Below are positions 14,427-23,401 of a DNA stretch of 52,308 nucleotides, in pieces. The stretch's first letter is position 1; every line of letters starts with the position of its first letter. The notes beneath the pieces are model-generated. The model did not search any database. It saw only the letters and a list, made by a program, of their open reading frames with translations, and was not told the DNA's origin. The stretch lies in the NCBI GenBank assembly GCA_964517495.1, contig CAZFER010000045.1:1-52308 (forward strand), given 5' to 3'. Source of the stretch: CAZFER01 sp964517495. GTDB taxonomy: Bacteria; Hinthialibacterota; Hinthialibacteria; Hinthialibacterales; Hinthialibacteraceae. A program made the translations under genes and the position numbers.

Positions 14427-17012
14427 TTACGGGATTGTATGAAATTCAATCTTCCCATCAATGCGTTCCATAGGGTAGGCGTGAAATTGGATGACACCAG
14501 CGAGGGATTCACCGCGGATGCGCTTGGAAATAAGGCTTGATTGAATCAACACTCGATTTCGATTGTTGGAACCGTCCACGATGACATCAGTGGGACAGGT
14601 ATAATGCAAGCGGTATTGCTCACGCCCTACTTTGATCAGTTCGGCTACATTCTCAAACAAAACCTGCTCGCCCACGCGGGCTGGTGCAGCCAGTGTTGGA
14701 ATGGGATTTTTTAGGGAAGGGATGAATTGAAATATAACCTTTTGTGGTTTTTCTTCTCCCATAATTTTATCAATCGTGAGAGTGTGGTAATTAACTGGCG
14801 CACCTTCCATACTCAAAGCCATGATGGAATGCCCTTGTAAAATATCGCCTTCGCTCAAGGCCTTGGGAAAGTTTATGGTTAATGCCCCTTCATCCGGAAA
14901 TACCTGCTGAACCACACCGACATCGAGAATATCTTTTAACTCCACACCATGGGTGTCATAACGCAATCGTTTTCCGGCCACCAGACGCAAAGATTCAAAC
15001 ACATCCTTTTTTAGGCGTATATGACCAAACCAGCCTTGAAAGACAATCCTCCCATCCTTATATTCTGCCGCATATTCCACATTAGGACTGGTGGTTGACA
15101 GGAAGATATCGCTTTGGTCCCCATGCTCTATGGCGATTGCCACGGCTTGAAAATCACGCCGGTTGGGTTGCGGTTCAAGCGTTAAACGTACAATGTTGGT
15201 ATCAGGAGCATCAGTCGCCCGGATAATTTCATGTACTGAAGCAAACAGGTTTGCTTCGTTGTTATTAACCGCTCGACGATTGACGAGAAACGAATGGCCA
15301 TCAATCTTGCCCGTGATCAGCTGTGATTCCAAGGGATCCACAAACCAGAGTTTTTCAGAAGGGATTTGCTCGACAGGCGATTTGAAATGGACATGATAAA
15401 CACCCTCAGCTGAAATGGTTTCATTCATCGAGTCAGCCTGTTTTAGCAAGGGGAGTTCAGATTCATCAAGTTTAAGGGGACGTGTTTCGCCATCCGGAAC
15501 CTGCGCGATATCACCAGCGCTGTGATACACATAATCATGAGTGCGCCCACCCCGAACACGGAAGAAATCGATCAAAAAGGGATCGGCAAAATAAAGCATT
15601 CGGTGATAATAGGTAACCGGAAAGGGTGTGCTTCCAATATCGGCATTGTAGGCAGGCCGTTCTGAATATTCACCTGCTGCTTGGGCAAGCATATAAGTGG
15701 ATTGATCATTTAGCGGCTTGAATGAATAAATAAAACCATTATTTGGCTTTTCCGGATCAACAGGATTTGTTTGTTGAGATTGCTTATCTACGATGACTGT
15801 ATTGTAACCCGCTGTACCTATCCCTTCCGAAAACGAAGTCAGTGGTCCATTTTGGATTCTCATATCAATAGCCAACAGGGCACTTACATCGCCCATGCTG
15901 GAAAAAAGACCCGTATCCAAATACACACTTAGCGGTTGTTTTGCATGGACATTACGCAGCAATGCCGCACCGGATTGAGGGAAAGCAACTGAATTGAATG
16001 TAGCATCCATCGATACATCCGTGGATGACGAACCAATTAATAATGCTTCTGGCGAGCGTGGATTTTGTTGGTAGATGGCATTCAAGATTAATCCATATTT
16101 TGGCTCAGCAAACAGGCGGTAGCCTCGTTCAAACAATAAAGCCAGGTTGTTCGTATCAAAGGTGGAAATGAACTCAGGAACGTTTCCAGTTGGGAAAGCC
16201 AATTCGGCCATCACATCAGCGGTCTTCTTTAACCACGGCCGTAAATATTCAAAGCGAGTTGTCGATGCGGATGAAATCGCCAGCCCAGCTTGTAATAAAT
16301 GACTGGCAACGGAGGTATGATCCGATAACGAGGATCGGTATATCAAACCCTCAGCGGTTAAATATCGGCGCAGGAGGGTTGGCAAACCGTCGATTTTATC
16401 ATCGCCCTTTAAGCTCAAGTTTACGATTTCCGTGGCACCCATGGCCAAACCAGCATAAAGGCGGGTGGCTTGAAAATGAACGAACGATGAAGGCTGCAAC
16501 AAAGAAGGTGAAGAGATTAAGGTACGGCTGCACGCTTGAACAAGATCATGATGAAGTGCCTGCCGCTTTTCCTTCTCGATCTCATTCCACTCGGGTAGGG
16601 CCAGCATGCAGTCATAGGATTGAACAAGATGAAACATATCCCCGGTAGTGAATGTATTACTGGATTCATCCACACGAAGAGGTTTTCCGGATAGTTCGCT
16701 TAAAAAGTGCTGTAAACGATCAGCTGTTTTCAGAATCCGTTCGTTTTCACCAAATAAGGCAGCTTTAATGGTTTCAATCCAAACTTGACGGCCTGGACGT
16801 TGATTGGATGTGTTTAGTTGAGTATCAACAAACATTTCCGTCCATCGGACACGTTTGGCCTGATCACGAATTTGCACAATTTCTGAGGCTGAAAATGTTA
16901 ACGAGCCTGCAGGTTCAGGGTTTGCTTCATCTTTATTCTGGGCCGACACGGGATCAACTTGAGTCAACAGAATTAACATCGCAATGCATGCAAAAAATAT
17001 ATTTCGTTTCAT
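14427..17012 (-). CDS. Secreted heparinase II/III-like protein (polysaccharide lyase fold)
   Basis: 861 residues; ATG at 17012 with AAAAGGA 6-7 nt upstream. Signal peptide MKRNIFFACIAMLILLTQVDP to VSA-QNKD. The N-terminal half (about 40-330) is alpha-helical, like the toroid of heparinase II and alginate lyases. The middle (about 340-700) carries the heparinase II/III beta-domain: FPQSGAALLRN, GTAGYNTVIVDKQSQ, YYHRMLYFADPFLIDFFRV and the marker GGRTHDYVYHSAG with candidate Tyr/His residues. A C-terminal beta-domain follows. It probably acts on a uronate-containing glycan in the periplasm. Downstream of moaA and the TRAP genes on the same strand, with a 138-nt gap. Confidence 0.8.
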   Translation of the reverse strand: MKRNIFFACIAMLILLTQVDPVSAQNKDEANPEPAGSLTFSASEIVQIRDQAKRVRWTEMFVDTQLNTSNQRPGRQVWIETIKAALFGENERILKTADRLQHFLSELSGKPLRVDESSNTFTTGDMFHLVQSYDCMLALPEWNEIEKEKRQALHHDLVQACSRTLISSPSLLQPSSFVHFQATRLYAGLAMGATEIVNLSLKGDDKIDGLPTLLRRYLTAEGLIYRSSLSDHTSVASHLLQAGLAISSASTTRFEYLRPWLKKTADVMAELAFPTGNVPEFISTFDTNNLALLFERGYRLFAEPKYGLILNAIYQQNPRSPEALLIGSSSTDVSMDATFNSVAFPQSGAALLRNVHAKQPLSVYLDTGLFSSMGDVSALLAIDMRIQNGPLTSFSEGIGTAGYNTVIVDKQSQQTNPVDPEKPNNGFIYSFKPLNDQSTYMLAQAAGEYSERPAYNADIGSTPFPVTYYHRMLYFADPFLIDFFRVRGGRTHDYVYHSAGDIAQVPDGETRPLKLDESELPLLKQADSMNETISAEGVYHVHFKSPVEQIPSEKLWFVDPLESQLITGKIDGHSFLVNRRAVNNNEANLFASVHEIIRATDAPDTNIVRLTLEPQPNRRDFQAVAIAIEHGDQSDIFLSTTSPNVEYAAEYKDGRIVFQGWFGHIRLKKDVFESLRLVAGKRLRYDTHGVELKDILDVGVVQQVFPDEGALTINFPKALSEGDILQGHSIMALSMEGAPVNYHTLTIDKIMGEEKPQKVIFQFIPSLKNPIPTLAAPARVGEQVLFENVAELIKVGREQYRLHYTCPTDVIVDGSNNRNRVLIQSSLISKRIRGESLAGVIQFHAYPMERIDGKIEFHTIP

Positions 17013-17150
17013 CGTTTCCTTTTCTAAACCTTCCCTTTGAAGGTGCTATAACAAATTCGAATAATTTACAGGGGTACTTCTGTTGTTTGCTTTACAATAT
17101 CACAAACTATCAATTATGCACAGAAAGAGATGATCGGGTGGGAATATGCT

Positions 17151-18146
17151 TTATCCCCCTACTTGGGACATGGTTCGCATTGGGCGGATAAAATAGAGGT
17201 CATTAATATAGTGCCGTTCAGGCTTGTTTTGCATAACATGGTGCAGCATACTGCGAAGTTCTTCATCACTGGCGCCATCGCGCATGGGTTGCAGAAAATC
17301 CACTTCACCATCCGCCATTAAACAACCCCGTAGTTTGCCGTCAGGGGTGAGGCGAATGCGGTTACATCCCGCGCAAAATTCATCGGTTACCGCACCGATG
17401 AAGCCCAATTCACCCTTGCCACCTGGAATTCGATAGCGTGAAGCAGGACCTTCCATACCATTGGTGTGATTTATCGGCTCCAAGCCAAAGGCTTCTTCAA
17501 TCTGCTGGCGAATCGTAATGACTGAGATCAATTCACCACGTGCCCAGGCAGCCATTTCACTCATGGGCATCTGTTCGATAAAACGAACGGTATAACCATG
17601 ATCAACGCTCAAACGGGCAAAATTGAGAACTTCATCATCGTTAAATCCTTTACAGGCCACCACATTGATTTTCACACCTCTTGGTAAACATTGAGCAGCC
17701 TTTTCCAAGCCATTTAATACCCGTTGAAGTTTTCCTCCGCGGGTTATCTTCTCAAATCGATCAGCTTGAAGGCTATCGATGCTGACATTGATCCGTTTCA
17801 ATCCCGCTTCAACCAATTTCTCTATACGTTCAGCCAAGGCGTGGCCATTTGTGGTTAAGCATAAATCTTTAAGGTCTTCCAACGTCGAAAGTTCTGACAC
17901 CAGCCGGTGTAAATCCTGGCGAAGCAAAGGCTCACCGCCAGTGATTCGAACTTTTTGAATACCCTCTTCGACAAACACCCGCCCCATTCGTGCCAATTCC
18001 TCCAAGGTTAAGAGATCATAACGCCCGAGCGCTTTAATCCCTTCTTCCGGCATGCAGTAAGTACAACGAAAGTTACAACGATCAGTTACCGACATGCGGA
18101 GGTAAGTAATTCGGCGGTTAAATTGGTCATAGAGTGCTTTTTGCAT
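17151..18146 (-). CDS. moaA: GTP 3',8-cyclase MoaA
   Basis: 331 residues, full length. This is a radical SAM enzyme that converts GTP to 3',8-cyclo-GTP, the first step of molybdenum cofactor synthesis. The N-terminal cluster is C-N-F-R-C-T-Y-C (CxxxCxxC) in SVTDRCNFRCTYCMPEEG. The SAM-binding GGEPLLR and the C-terminal second cluster CAGCNRIRLTPDGKLRGCL are present. The C-terminal Gly-Gly tail (SQVGG), essential in known MoaA, is present too. ATG 18146 has AAGG 8 nt upstream. No other moa, moe or mog gene lies in the window; it sits alone between TRAP genes and a polysaccharide lyase-like gene. Confidence 0.95.
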   Translation of the reverse strand: MQKALYDQFNRRITYLRMSVTDRCNFRCTYCMPEEGIKALGRYDLLTLEELARMGRVFVEEGIQKVRITGGEPLLRQDLHRLVSELSTLEDLKDLCLTTNGHALAERIEKLVEAGLKRINVSIDSLQADRFEKITRGGKLQRVLNGLEKAAQCLPRGVKINVVACKGFNDDEVLNFARLSVDHGYTVRFIEQMPMSEMAAWARGELISVITIRQQIEEAFGLEPINHTNGMEGPASRYRIPGGKGELGFIGAVTDEFCAGCNRIRLTPDGKLRGCLMADGEVDFLQPMRDGASDEELRSMLHHVMQNKPERHYINDLYFIRPMRTMSQVGG

Positions 18147-18238
18147 TGTTTATACCTTGATCAAATTGGTGAAGATAATCATAACTCGATAAGGCAGTGA
18201 ACGTAAAGAGAAAATCGTGTTTTGGCTTGAATTTAAGG

Positions 18239-18688
18239 TTAGGAGGTGTGCCTGAAACGGGGAATAATACGGTAGAAGAGCAATACACAGCCGATCGGAA
18301 AAGCTAGACTTACCCATATGATGGGCCATCCCATCACACTGGTGGTTTGTTCAAATTTCCATTGCATGTTGATCATTTTAACGGAAGCCACGAGAACAAT
18401 GATGAAAAAAACCGTTGTCGCCAATGCGGATACAATGCGAAATAGTATGGCTAAGCGTGAGTTTTCTTTCTTACCAGGCCATTGAAACGCTAGCATTTCC
18501 TGGTGCTTCCAGCACGCGGAAAAACCGAGGCAGGCCAGCCATGCCAACAGATAGCGGGTTAACTCTTCAGTAAATGATAGAGGCCAACCAAACACATAAC
18601 GGGAGAGCACTCCAAGTGCGACCAACACGGTTTGGATCACTAAAATTAACACGAGAGGGTATTCTTCGATCAAGTAACGTGGATTCAT
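18239..18688 (-). CDS. dctQ: TRAP transporter small permease (DctQ family)
   Basis: 149 residues with four hydrophobic segments (about 14-32, 40-60, 80-105, 120-142). The DctQ signature is visible in RYVFGWPLSFTEELTRYLLAWLACLGFSACW, with the conserved E-E-L-x-R-Y-L and W. DctQ partners a 12-helix DctM and a periplasmic DctP to import organic acids or sugar acids using an ion gradient. The start overlaps the end of dctP by 4 nt (ATGA), so the two are translationally coupled. The usual third gene, dctM, is not found: moaA follows after 92 nt. Confidence 0.88.
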   Translation of the reverse strand: MNPRYLIEEYPLVLILVIQTVLVALGVLSRYVFGWPLSFTEELTRYLLAWLACLGFSACWKHQEMLAFQWPGKKENSRLAILFRIVSALATTVFFIIVLVASVKMINMQWKFEQTTSVMGWPIIWVSLAFPIGCVLLFYRIIPRFRHTS

Positions 18689-19689
18689 GACGCTTCAGCT
18701 GCTTGTAGAAAGCGATCCAGCAGTTCTTCCCCGATAACCGGGCGGTATTCATCATACACGGTTTGCGAAGCTTTTCTAAATCCCTCCACTGCAGCGGGTG
18801 ATGGCACTGTTACTTTCATGCCATTTTGTTTTAGTGTTTCCAAGTGTTGTTTTTCATTATTGATCACGGTTTGGCGCTGAATCGCAGCGGCTTCTTTGGC
18901 GGCCTGACGGATAACTTCTTGTTGTTCTGGTGTGAGGCGATCCCATATGGTTTTGTTCAGGCAAAAGATGATGGGATCAAATGAATATTCCCATAGAGTT
19001 AAATATTTTTGAATTTCATACAGGCCGGTCGACTCAATCACATGCAGGGGATTTTCCTGCCCGTCCATAGCGCCTTCGCGCAAGGCGATTATCAAATCAC
19101 CAAAATTCATTTGGCTGGGATCCGCCCCCCATGCCTGAAAAAGTGCCACATACATTTGCTGAGAAGGTATGCGGATTTTCAAATTTTTCATATCGGCCAG
19201 TTGAGAAACAGGGCGCTTTGAGTTGGTCAAGCGGCGAAAACCGTTGAAACCATAGGCCAGGCCAATAATGTTTTTCTCTTCCAGCATAGCCAACATATCC
19301 TCACCCAATTCACTTTCACATATCCGTTCCGCTTCTTCATACGAATCAAAAAGCCAGGGCATGGACCATACCGTCCATCGCTTATCCACATTGGTTAATA
19401 ATATGGATGACTCCCATGAGCCACCAAGGGTTCCCGTTTGTACCATCTCCAACTCGGTACGTTGATTATTACCCGATAGGGACGAATTAGTCACCAGTCG
19501 AATGGAAACTTGATCCCCCAGTTTTTCCTCCACCCGTTTTTTCCACTCAGCAGCACCCACATGCCACTCAGAGCGGTCACTCAAAATGTGGCTGAAGGTG
19601 ATGGAAGTGGTGTTGGATTCAGTACCGCATCCGGCTGTAACTAAACCTATAAGTAGCAATATAACGAAAGAAAACGCACTTTTTGTCAT
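18685..19689 (-). CDS. dctP: TRAP transporter substrate-binding lipoprotein (DctP family)
   Basis: From ATG 19689 the protein is 334 residues. It has a lipoprotein signal, MTKSAFSFVILLLIGLVTAGC, with lipobox VTAGC. The DctP fold is shown by ITFSHILSDRSEWHVGAAEWK, NLKIRIPSQQMYVALFQAWGA (conserved Arg that binds the substrate carboxylate) and GAMDGQENPLHVIESTGLYEIQKYL. It would capture an organic or sugar acid in the periplasm. The frame is open to an ATG at 19725; neither start has a good ribosome site, and I prefer 19689 because it gives a normal signal peptide. Being a lipoprotein, it is tethered rather than free. Confidence 0.88.
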   Translation of the reverse strand: MTKSAFSFVILLLIGLVTAGCGTESNTTSITFSHILSDRSEWHVGAAEWKKRVEEKLGDQVSIRLVTNSSLSGNNQRTELEMVQTGTLGGSWESSILLTNVDKRWTVWSMPWLFDSYEEAERICESELGEDMLAMLEEKNIIGLAYGFNGFRRLTNSKRPVSQLADMKNLKIRIPSQQMYVALFQAWGADPSQMNFGDLIIALREGAMDGQENPLHVIESTGLYEIQKYLTLWEYSFDPIIFCLNKTIWDRLTPEQQEVIRQAAKEAAAIQRQTVINNEKQHLETLKQNGMKVTVPSPAAVEGFRKASQTVYDEYRPVIGEELLDRFLQAAEAS

Positions 19690-19752
19690 GATAATTAAGA
19701 CTGCTTTCACAAAAAAGATTTCCATATATTAACTTGTTTCTGCATTATATAC

Positions 19753-19784
19753 AAATTGTGGGGTAATGAATCACTTCACAATTT
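19753..19784. promoter_or_regulatory. Operator-like inverted repeat between divergent operons
   Basis: AAATTGTG (19753-19760) and CACAATTT (19777-19784) form a perfect 8-bp inverted repeat with a 16-nt spacer. It lies midway between the TRAP genes and the amino-sugar operon. The position fits a shared operator, but no regulator gene is nearby. Confidence 0.42.
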
Positions 19785-19840
19785 CCAATAATAACCGTAT
19801 AACAACATTTACAGCCCATATTTAGAAAAGTGTAAATATT

Positions 19841-21298
19841 ATGTCTAATTCACAGGGTCATCGTTACACGATTCAATCGGGGGATACCATCCGGTTCGTG
19901 TTGCCGCCTTCCATCAGTTCACATTTATTGGTGGCAGTTGATCTGTTTGGGGAAGCGTTGCGCCATCGGATTGATCTCGATATTGAAAAAGTGCCTCAAA
20001 CGTCCGCCCAGGAAGCAAACCATTCCACGACAGACATTTGGTTTGCCACCCCCAACACCTTGCCAGACTATTTAGCCGATATTGAGCCACCCATCACCAT
20101 TCGGCCATATCCCGATTATGATGAACATATCAATATTCGATTCACCCAACAATTCAATAAACTCGATATTCTTATCATCACTGGCAGTGAGTCATCATTG
20201 ATATTTGGAGCGGGTGAATTATTACGCCATTTCAATCCATACGAGGGGAAAATAGAATTTCCTCTGACTTATCTTGACCTTCAACCACTAACTCCTATTC
20301 GAAGCATCCTGTTTGGCCCCAACGGCTTGGATTCAAATGCCTCCCCGGGGATTGACCAATGGTCTGACCATTTACGTGAACTGGCATTATTGGGAAACAA
20401 CACTATAGGATATTCACCAGCCCTGTTTCACAAGGAATATGATACGCGATATGAATCTGAATCTGAAAAACGCCGCTTCCAAGAAAAACTTTACCGATTT
20501 TCGGCTTATGTTCACGAACTCGGTCTTAACAATCTTATATGGAACGATAATCAATTCAATAATGGCTATCCATTTCACACCTTTTTACGAAACATCCCAT
20601 ACACAAATATGATTTGGTGTTCCTCATCTTCGTCTGCATCAACAAACCATCCTAACGATATATTGAAAAAAGCACGAACACTTAATGAGTTGTTTAATAA
20701 GGAAGAATCAGAATTCGAAATTTGGTTAGGGATTGATTATTTAAGTGAAGATGAAATGGATCAGTTTTTTCAGCGTTTGGAAAAATCACCAGTGCCTTTG
20801 TGTAAAGCTCTCGTGTGCAGTTCTCATTCAAACTCCCAAGAGATTATTCGGCGGGAAATGCCCTTAACACTTCAATTGATTCATGCGTTTACGATGTCAC
20901 AGCATCACACCGAACAACCACCTGTGCCCATTTCGACTGCTTTCCTTGCCAAACAGTTTGCGGAAAACGCTCCTTTAACCTATGGGGTGGTGGGCATTAC
21001 AAGCACCTTACTCGAGGATATTCATCGTTTTGTGTGGTCACGTATTACATGGTATCCTCAGCCACCCCTGGAGGAAATAATTAATACCTATGCGCGCTTT
21101 CATTTCGGCAGTGAAGCCGCTCCCTATTTTTATGATGCGTTTTTTGCCATCGAAAAAGACTGGGAATCGTTTATGGAGTTGAATGAAAAGGCATTCACAT
21201 CATTCTTTTCCACTGTTATGGAACATGTACCCGAAAAAATGAAAGAACGTGCCAAAAAACGGTTAAACCGTTTCCACTTTAAAGAAAATCTTCCTTAA
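19841..21298 (+). CDS. GH20/GH67-like cytoplasmic glycosidase-related protein
   Basis: 485 residues, no signal peptide. The N-terminal domain (about 1-140) resembles the GH20b/GH67N fold: ILIITGSESSLIFGAGELLRHFN matches the family pattern of a hydrophobic strand, G, then a LL-R helix. The rest looks like a barrel (SDHLRELALLGNNTIGYSP, NNLIWNDNQFN, FEIWLGIDY). I cannot identify a catalytic acid pair with confidence, so activity is unproven. It is the first gene of a three-gene operon with nagB 49 nt downstream, which points to N-acetylhexosamine or related sugar breakdown. It is divergent from the TRAP genes. The start ATG 19841 has no strong ribosome site. Confidence 0.55.
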   Translation: MSNSQGHRYTIQSGDTIRFVLPPSISSHLLVAVDLFGEALRHRIDLDIEKVPQTSAQEANHSTTDIWFATPNTLPDYLADIEPPITIRPYPDYDEHINIRFTQQFNKLDILIITGSESSLIFGAGELLRHFNPYEGKIEFPLTYLDLQPLTPIRSILFGPNGLDSNASPGIDQWSDHLRELALLGNNTIGYSPALFHKEYDTRYESESEKRRFQEKLYRFSAYVHELGLNNLIWNDNQFNNGYPFHTFLRNIPYTNMIWCSSSSSASTNHPNDILKKARTLNELFNKEESEFEIWLGIDYLSEDEMDQFFQRLEKSPVPLCKALVCSSHSNSQEIIRREMPLTLQLIHAFTMSQHHTEQPPVPISTAFLAKQFAENAPLTYGVVGITSTLLEDIHRFVWSRITWYPQPPLEEIINTYARFHFGSEAAPYFYDAFFAIEKDWESFMELNEKAFTSFFSTVMEHVPEKMKERAKKRLNRFHFKENLP

Positions 21299-21347
21299 GC
21301 AACAATGCTTTTCACAAGAAATCCAAAATAAGCGGAGGGAACTTATC

Positions 21348-22127
21348 ATGCCTGAAATCACAACCCCTTTTCAATGCCATAATCTTCGCGTCAGAGTATA
21401 TGACCCAAAAAGTGAATTAGGTATTCAAGCCGCAGATTATGTCGCGAATATCATAAAAAACACCGTTGAAACAAAAGGGCATGCCCGAGTTACCTTCGCC
21501 ACGGGGGCCTCCCAATTCGACTTTTTGAATGCTCTGATCAAGCATGACCTTCCCTGGCCCAAGGTTGAAGCGTTCCATCTGGATGAGTATATTGGATTGC
21601 CTGAGACCCACCCCGCCAGTTTTCGCCTTTACCTTCGTGAGCGTTTGTTCGATATCGTTAAACCAGGGCAGGTTCACTACTTGAACGGCAATACTCCCAT
21701 CCTGACCGAAGAGTGTGAACGTTATACCAAGCTTATGTTAAAGGATGAAATCGACCTGGCCTGCATCGGTATCGGTGAAAACGGCCATATTGCGTTTAAT
21801 GATCCTCCTGTCGCCGATTTTGAAGATCCCGCCTGGGTGAAAATCGTGGATTTGGATGAAGCCTGCCGCCAGCAGCAATTTAGCGAAGGCTGGTTCCCAT
21901 CCTATGATGACGTGCCCAAGCAGGCGATTACTCAAACCGTTCCGGCCATCATGCGAAGCAACGCGATTAGCTGTTTTGTCCCCGATGACCGCAAAGCGGA
22001 TGCAGTAAAAAAAGCACTTTATGGCCCTTTAAGCACAACCTGTCCTGCATCGATTTTACGAGAACATCCCAATGCTGTGCTTTGGCTTGATCAACCGGCC
22101 GCCTCCCATTTGCCATTGAATGGTTAA
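21348..22127 (+). CDS. nagB: Glucosamine-6-phosphate deaminase-like protein (NagB)
   Basis: 259 residues, close to the normal NagB length. The family converts glucosamine-6-phosphate to fructose-6-phosphate and ammonia. Motifs: substrate loop TFATGASQFDFLNAL, active-site HLDEYIGL (Asp), IDLACIGIGENGHIAFNDPP (Asp/His/Glu catalytic cluster), and the late KADAVKKAL. ATG 21348 has GGAGGG 8 nt upstream. It lies between the GH20/GH67-like gene and an amidotransferase-like gene, so the three probably work on an amino sugar. The phosphate-loop sequence (ATGAS) departs from textbook NagB (LPTGSTP), so a variant substrate is possible. Confidence 0.85.
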   Translation: MPEITTPFQCHNLRVRVYDPKSELGIQAADYVANIIKNTVETKGHARVTFATGASQFDFLNALIKHDLPWPKVEAFHLDEYIGLPETHPASFRLYLRERLFDIVKPGQVHYLNGNTPILTEECERYTKLMLKDEIDLACIGIGENGHIAFNDPPVADFEDPAWVKIVDLDEACRQQQFSEGWFPSYDDVPKQAITQTVPAIMRSNAISCFVPDDRKADAVKKALYGPLSTTCPASILREHPNAVLWLDQPAASHLPLNG

Positions 22128-22133
22128 TCAAAC

Positions 22134-22856
22134 ATGAAACCTGTTTTGTTTTTAAAAAATATCACCATCGAAGGACCAGGAACAATCATTTCGTTCCTTG
22201 ACCAGTATTATATCCCTTATGAAATCGTGGATTTGTCCAAAAGCATTATGGTAGAAAATGATATAAGTTCATATGGTGCAGTCATTGTACTGGGCGGCCC
22301 GATGAATGTTTATGAAGAGGACCGCTATCCTTATCTTCAATATGAGAAGCAGCTTATAAAGAAATGTTTGGATCAACATATCCCCTTTTTAGGGCTTTGC
22401 CTGGGCAGCCAATTATTAGCTGTATGTGCTGGTGCATCGGTTCGGAAAAATGAGCATTTGGAAATCGGATGGATGGATGTCAATTTAACTGAAGAAGGAA
22501 AGAATGATCCACTTTTCAAGAATTTACCTTCACCCATGACTGTTTTTCAGTGGCATGGTGATACGTTTGAAATTCCTGAAGGATCTCCTTTGCTCGCTAC
22601 CTCGAGTTTATGCCGAAATCAGGCCTTTCGGCTTGGAAATTCCGCATATGGATTACAATTTCATCCTGAATTGACGGTAGACGACATTGTTCAATGGGGA
22701 CGTGAATATCTGCCTCTGATGACCAACTCAGAAGAGATACATATTGTTCAATCTCTGATGGATAATCCTCAACCCACAATAGCGGCTGCCGCTGAAAAAA
22801 TGGCTCAAACCATCTATTTCAATTTCTTTTCCACTCTCGCCGCTTATCCCATTTGA
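22134..22856 (+). CDS. Class I glutamine amidotransferase-like protein
   Basis: 240 residues with the GATase1 fold like the GMP synthase glutaminase domain. The nucleophile elbow is FLGLCLGSQLLAV (Cys), the catalytic His and Glu are in GLQFHPELT, and VLGGPMN and WHGDTFEIPEGS are the usual flanking motifs. It should release ammonia from glutamine or hydrolyse a gamma-glutamyl compound; no synthetase domain is attached. It begins 6 nt after the nagB stop without its own ribosome site, so translation is coupled. Its link to amino-sugar metabolism is inferred from this coupling only. Confidence 0.85.
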   Translation: MKPVLFLKNITIEGPGTIISFLDQYYIPYEIVDLSKSIMVENDISSYGAVIVLGGPMNVYEEDRYPYLQYEKQLIKKCLDQHIPFLGLCLGSQLLAVCAGASVRKNEHLEIGWMDVNLTEEGKNDPLFKNLPSPMTVFQWHGDTFEIPEGSPLLATSSLCRNQAFRLGNSAYGLQFHPELTVDDIVQWGREYLPLMTNSEEIHIVQSLMDNPQPTIAAAAEKMAQTIYFNFFSTLAAYPI

Positions 22857-23401
22857 TAGAAATCCTCAAATCCATTGAAACTTTATGGTGCAATTATCGT
22901 AACAGAAAAGAAGCAACATGTTTTTCCACAAAATAAACCAGAATTTCGTTTTAATAAAATGACTAAATTATTTCCTCTGCAGAGGTTATGATTTAAACTC
23001 GAAATGAATCACCATTGAACTGAATACACGATTCAGATTTGCAACATTTTTTTTGGGAAAAAATGACATAACTATATGAAAATATTTATCTTAGAAACCA
23101 CAAATCGTTCAAAGGCAATTTCCGATAGTTATGGAACAATGAAAAGGTTTTTCTCGACAAATTACTGACAATTAATAGGCAATTTATATAAATTCGGTTC
23201 TTTTATCAAGAAAAACGAGTCAATCAAACTGATTAAACCGCTAAATAAGGTAATTGTGTTTTGGTTATTATTAAAAAATTATAGGTTAAAATAAAAAAAG
23301 AGTGCATTCATGACTCATTCATGTAACGAACGAGTGTTAAATAGAAGGTGTTTCCCAATAAATCCCAACATAGTTATATCTCAAGAAGTGTGGTACAGAT
23401 C
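22857..23401. promoter_or_regulatory. Long AT-rich regulatory gap before the efflux operon
   Basis: This 545-bp gap holds no convincing gene. It contains a perfect 12-bp palindrome CCTCTGCAGAGG (22974-22985), an inverted repeat CTGAAT-N5-ATTCAG (23020-23036), and the direct repeat listed separately. These are candidate regulator sites for the downstream efflux operon, which has no adjacent regulator gene. I could not fix a promoter with good -35 and -10 boxes. Confidence 0.4.
23306..23323 (+). repeat. Direct repeat ATTCATG, 11-bp period
   Basis: ATTCATG occurs at 23306-23312 and 23317-23323, one helical turn apart, with GAGT/ACTC arms around the first copy. It lies about 80 nt before the start of the efflux operon and could be a regulator-binding site. 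Confidence 0.35.

Noticed and set aside
22857..23347. A small gene or CRISPR array in the long gap before the efflux operon
   Set aside because: No repeat-spacer pattern and no frame with plausible composition or ribosome site is seen.
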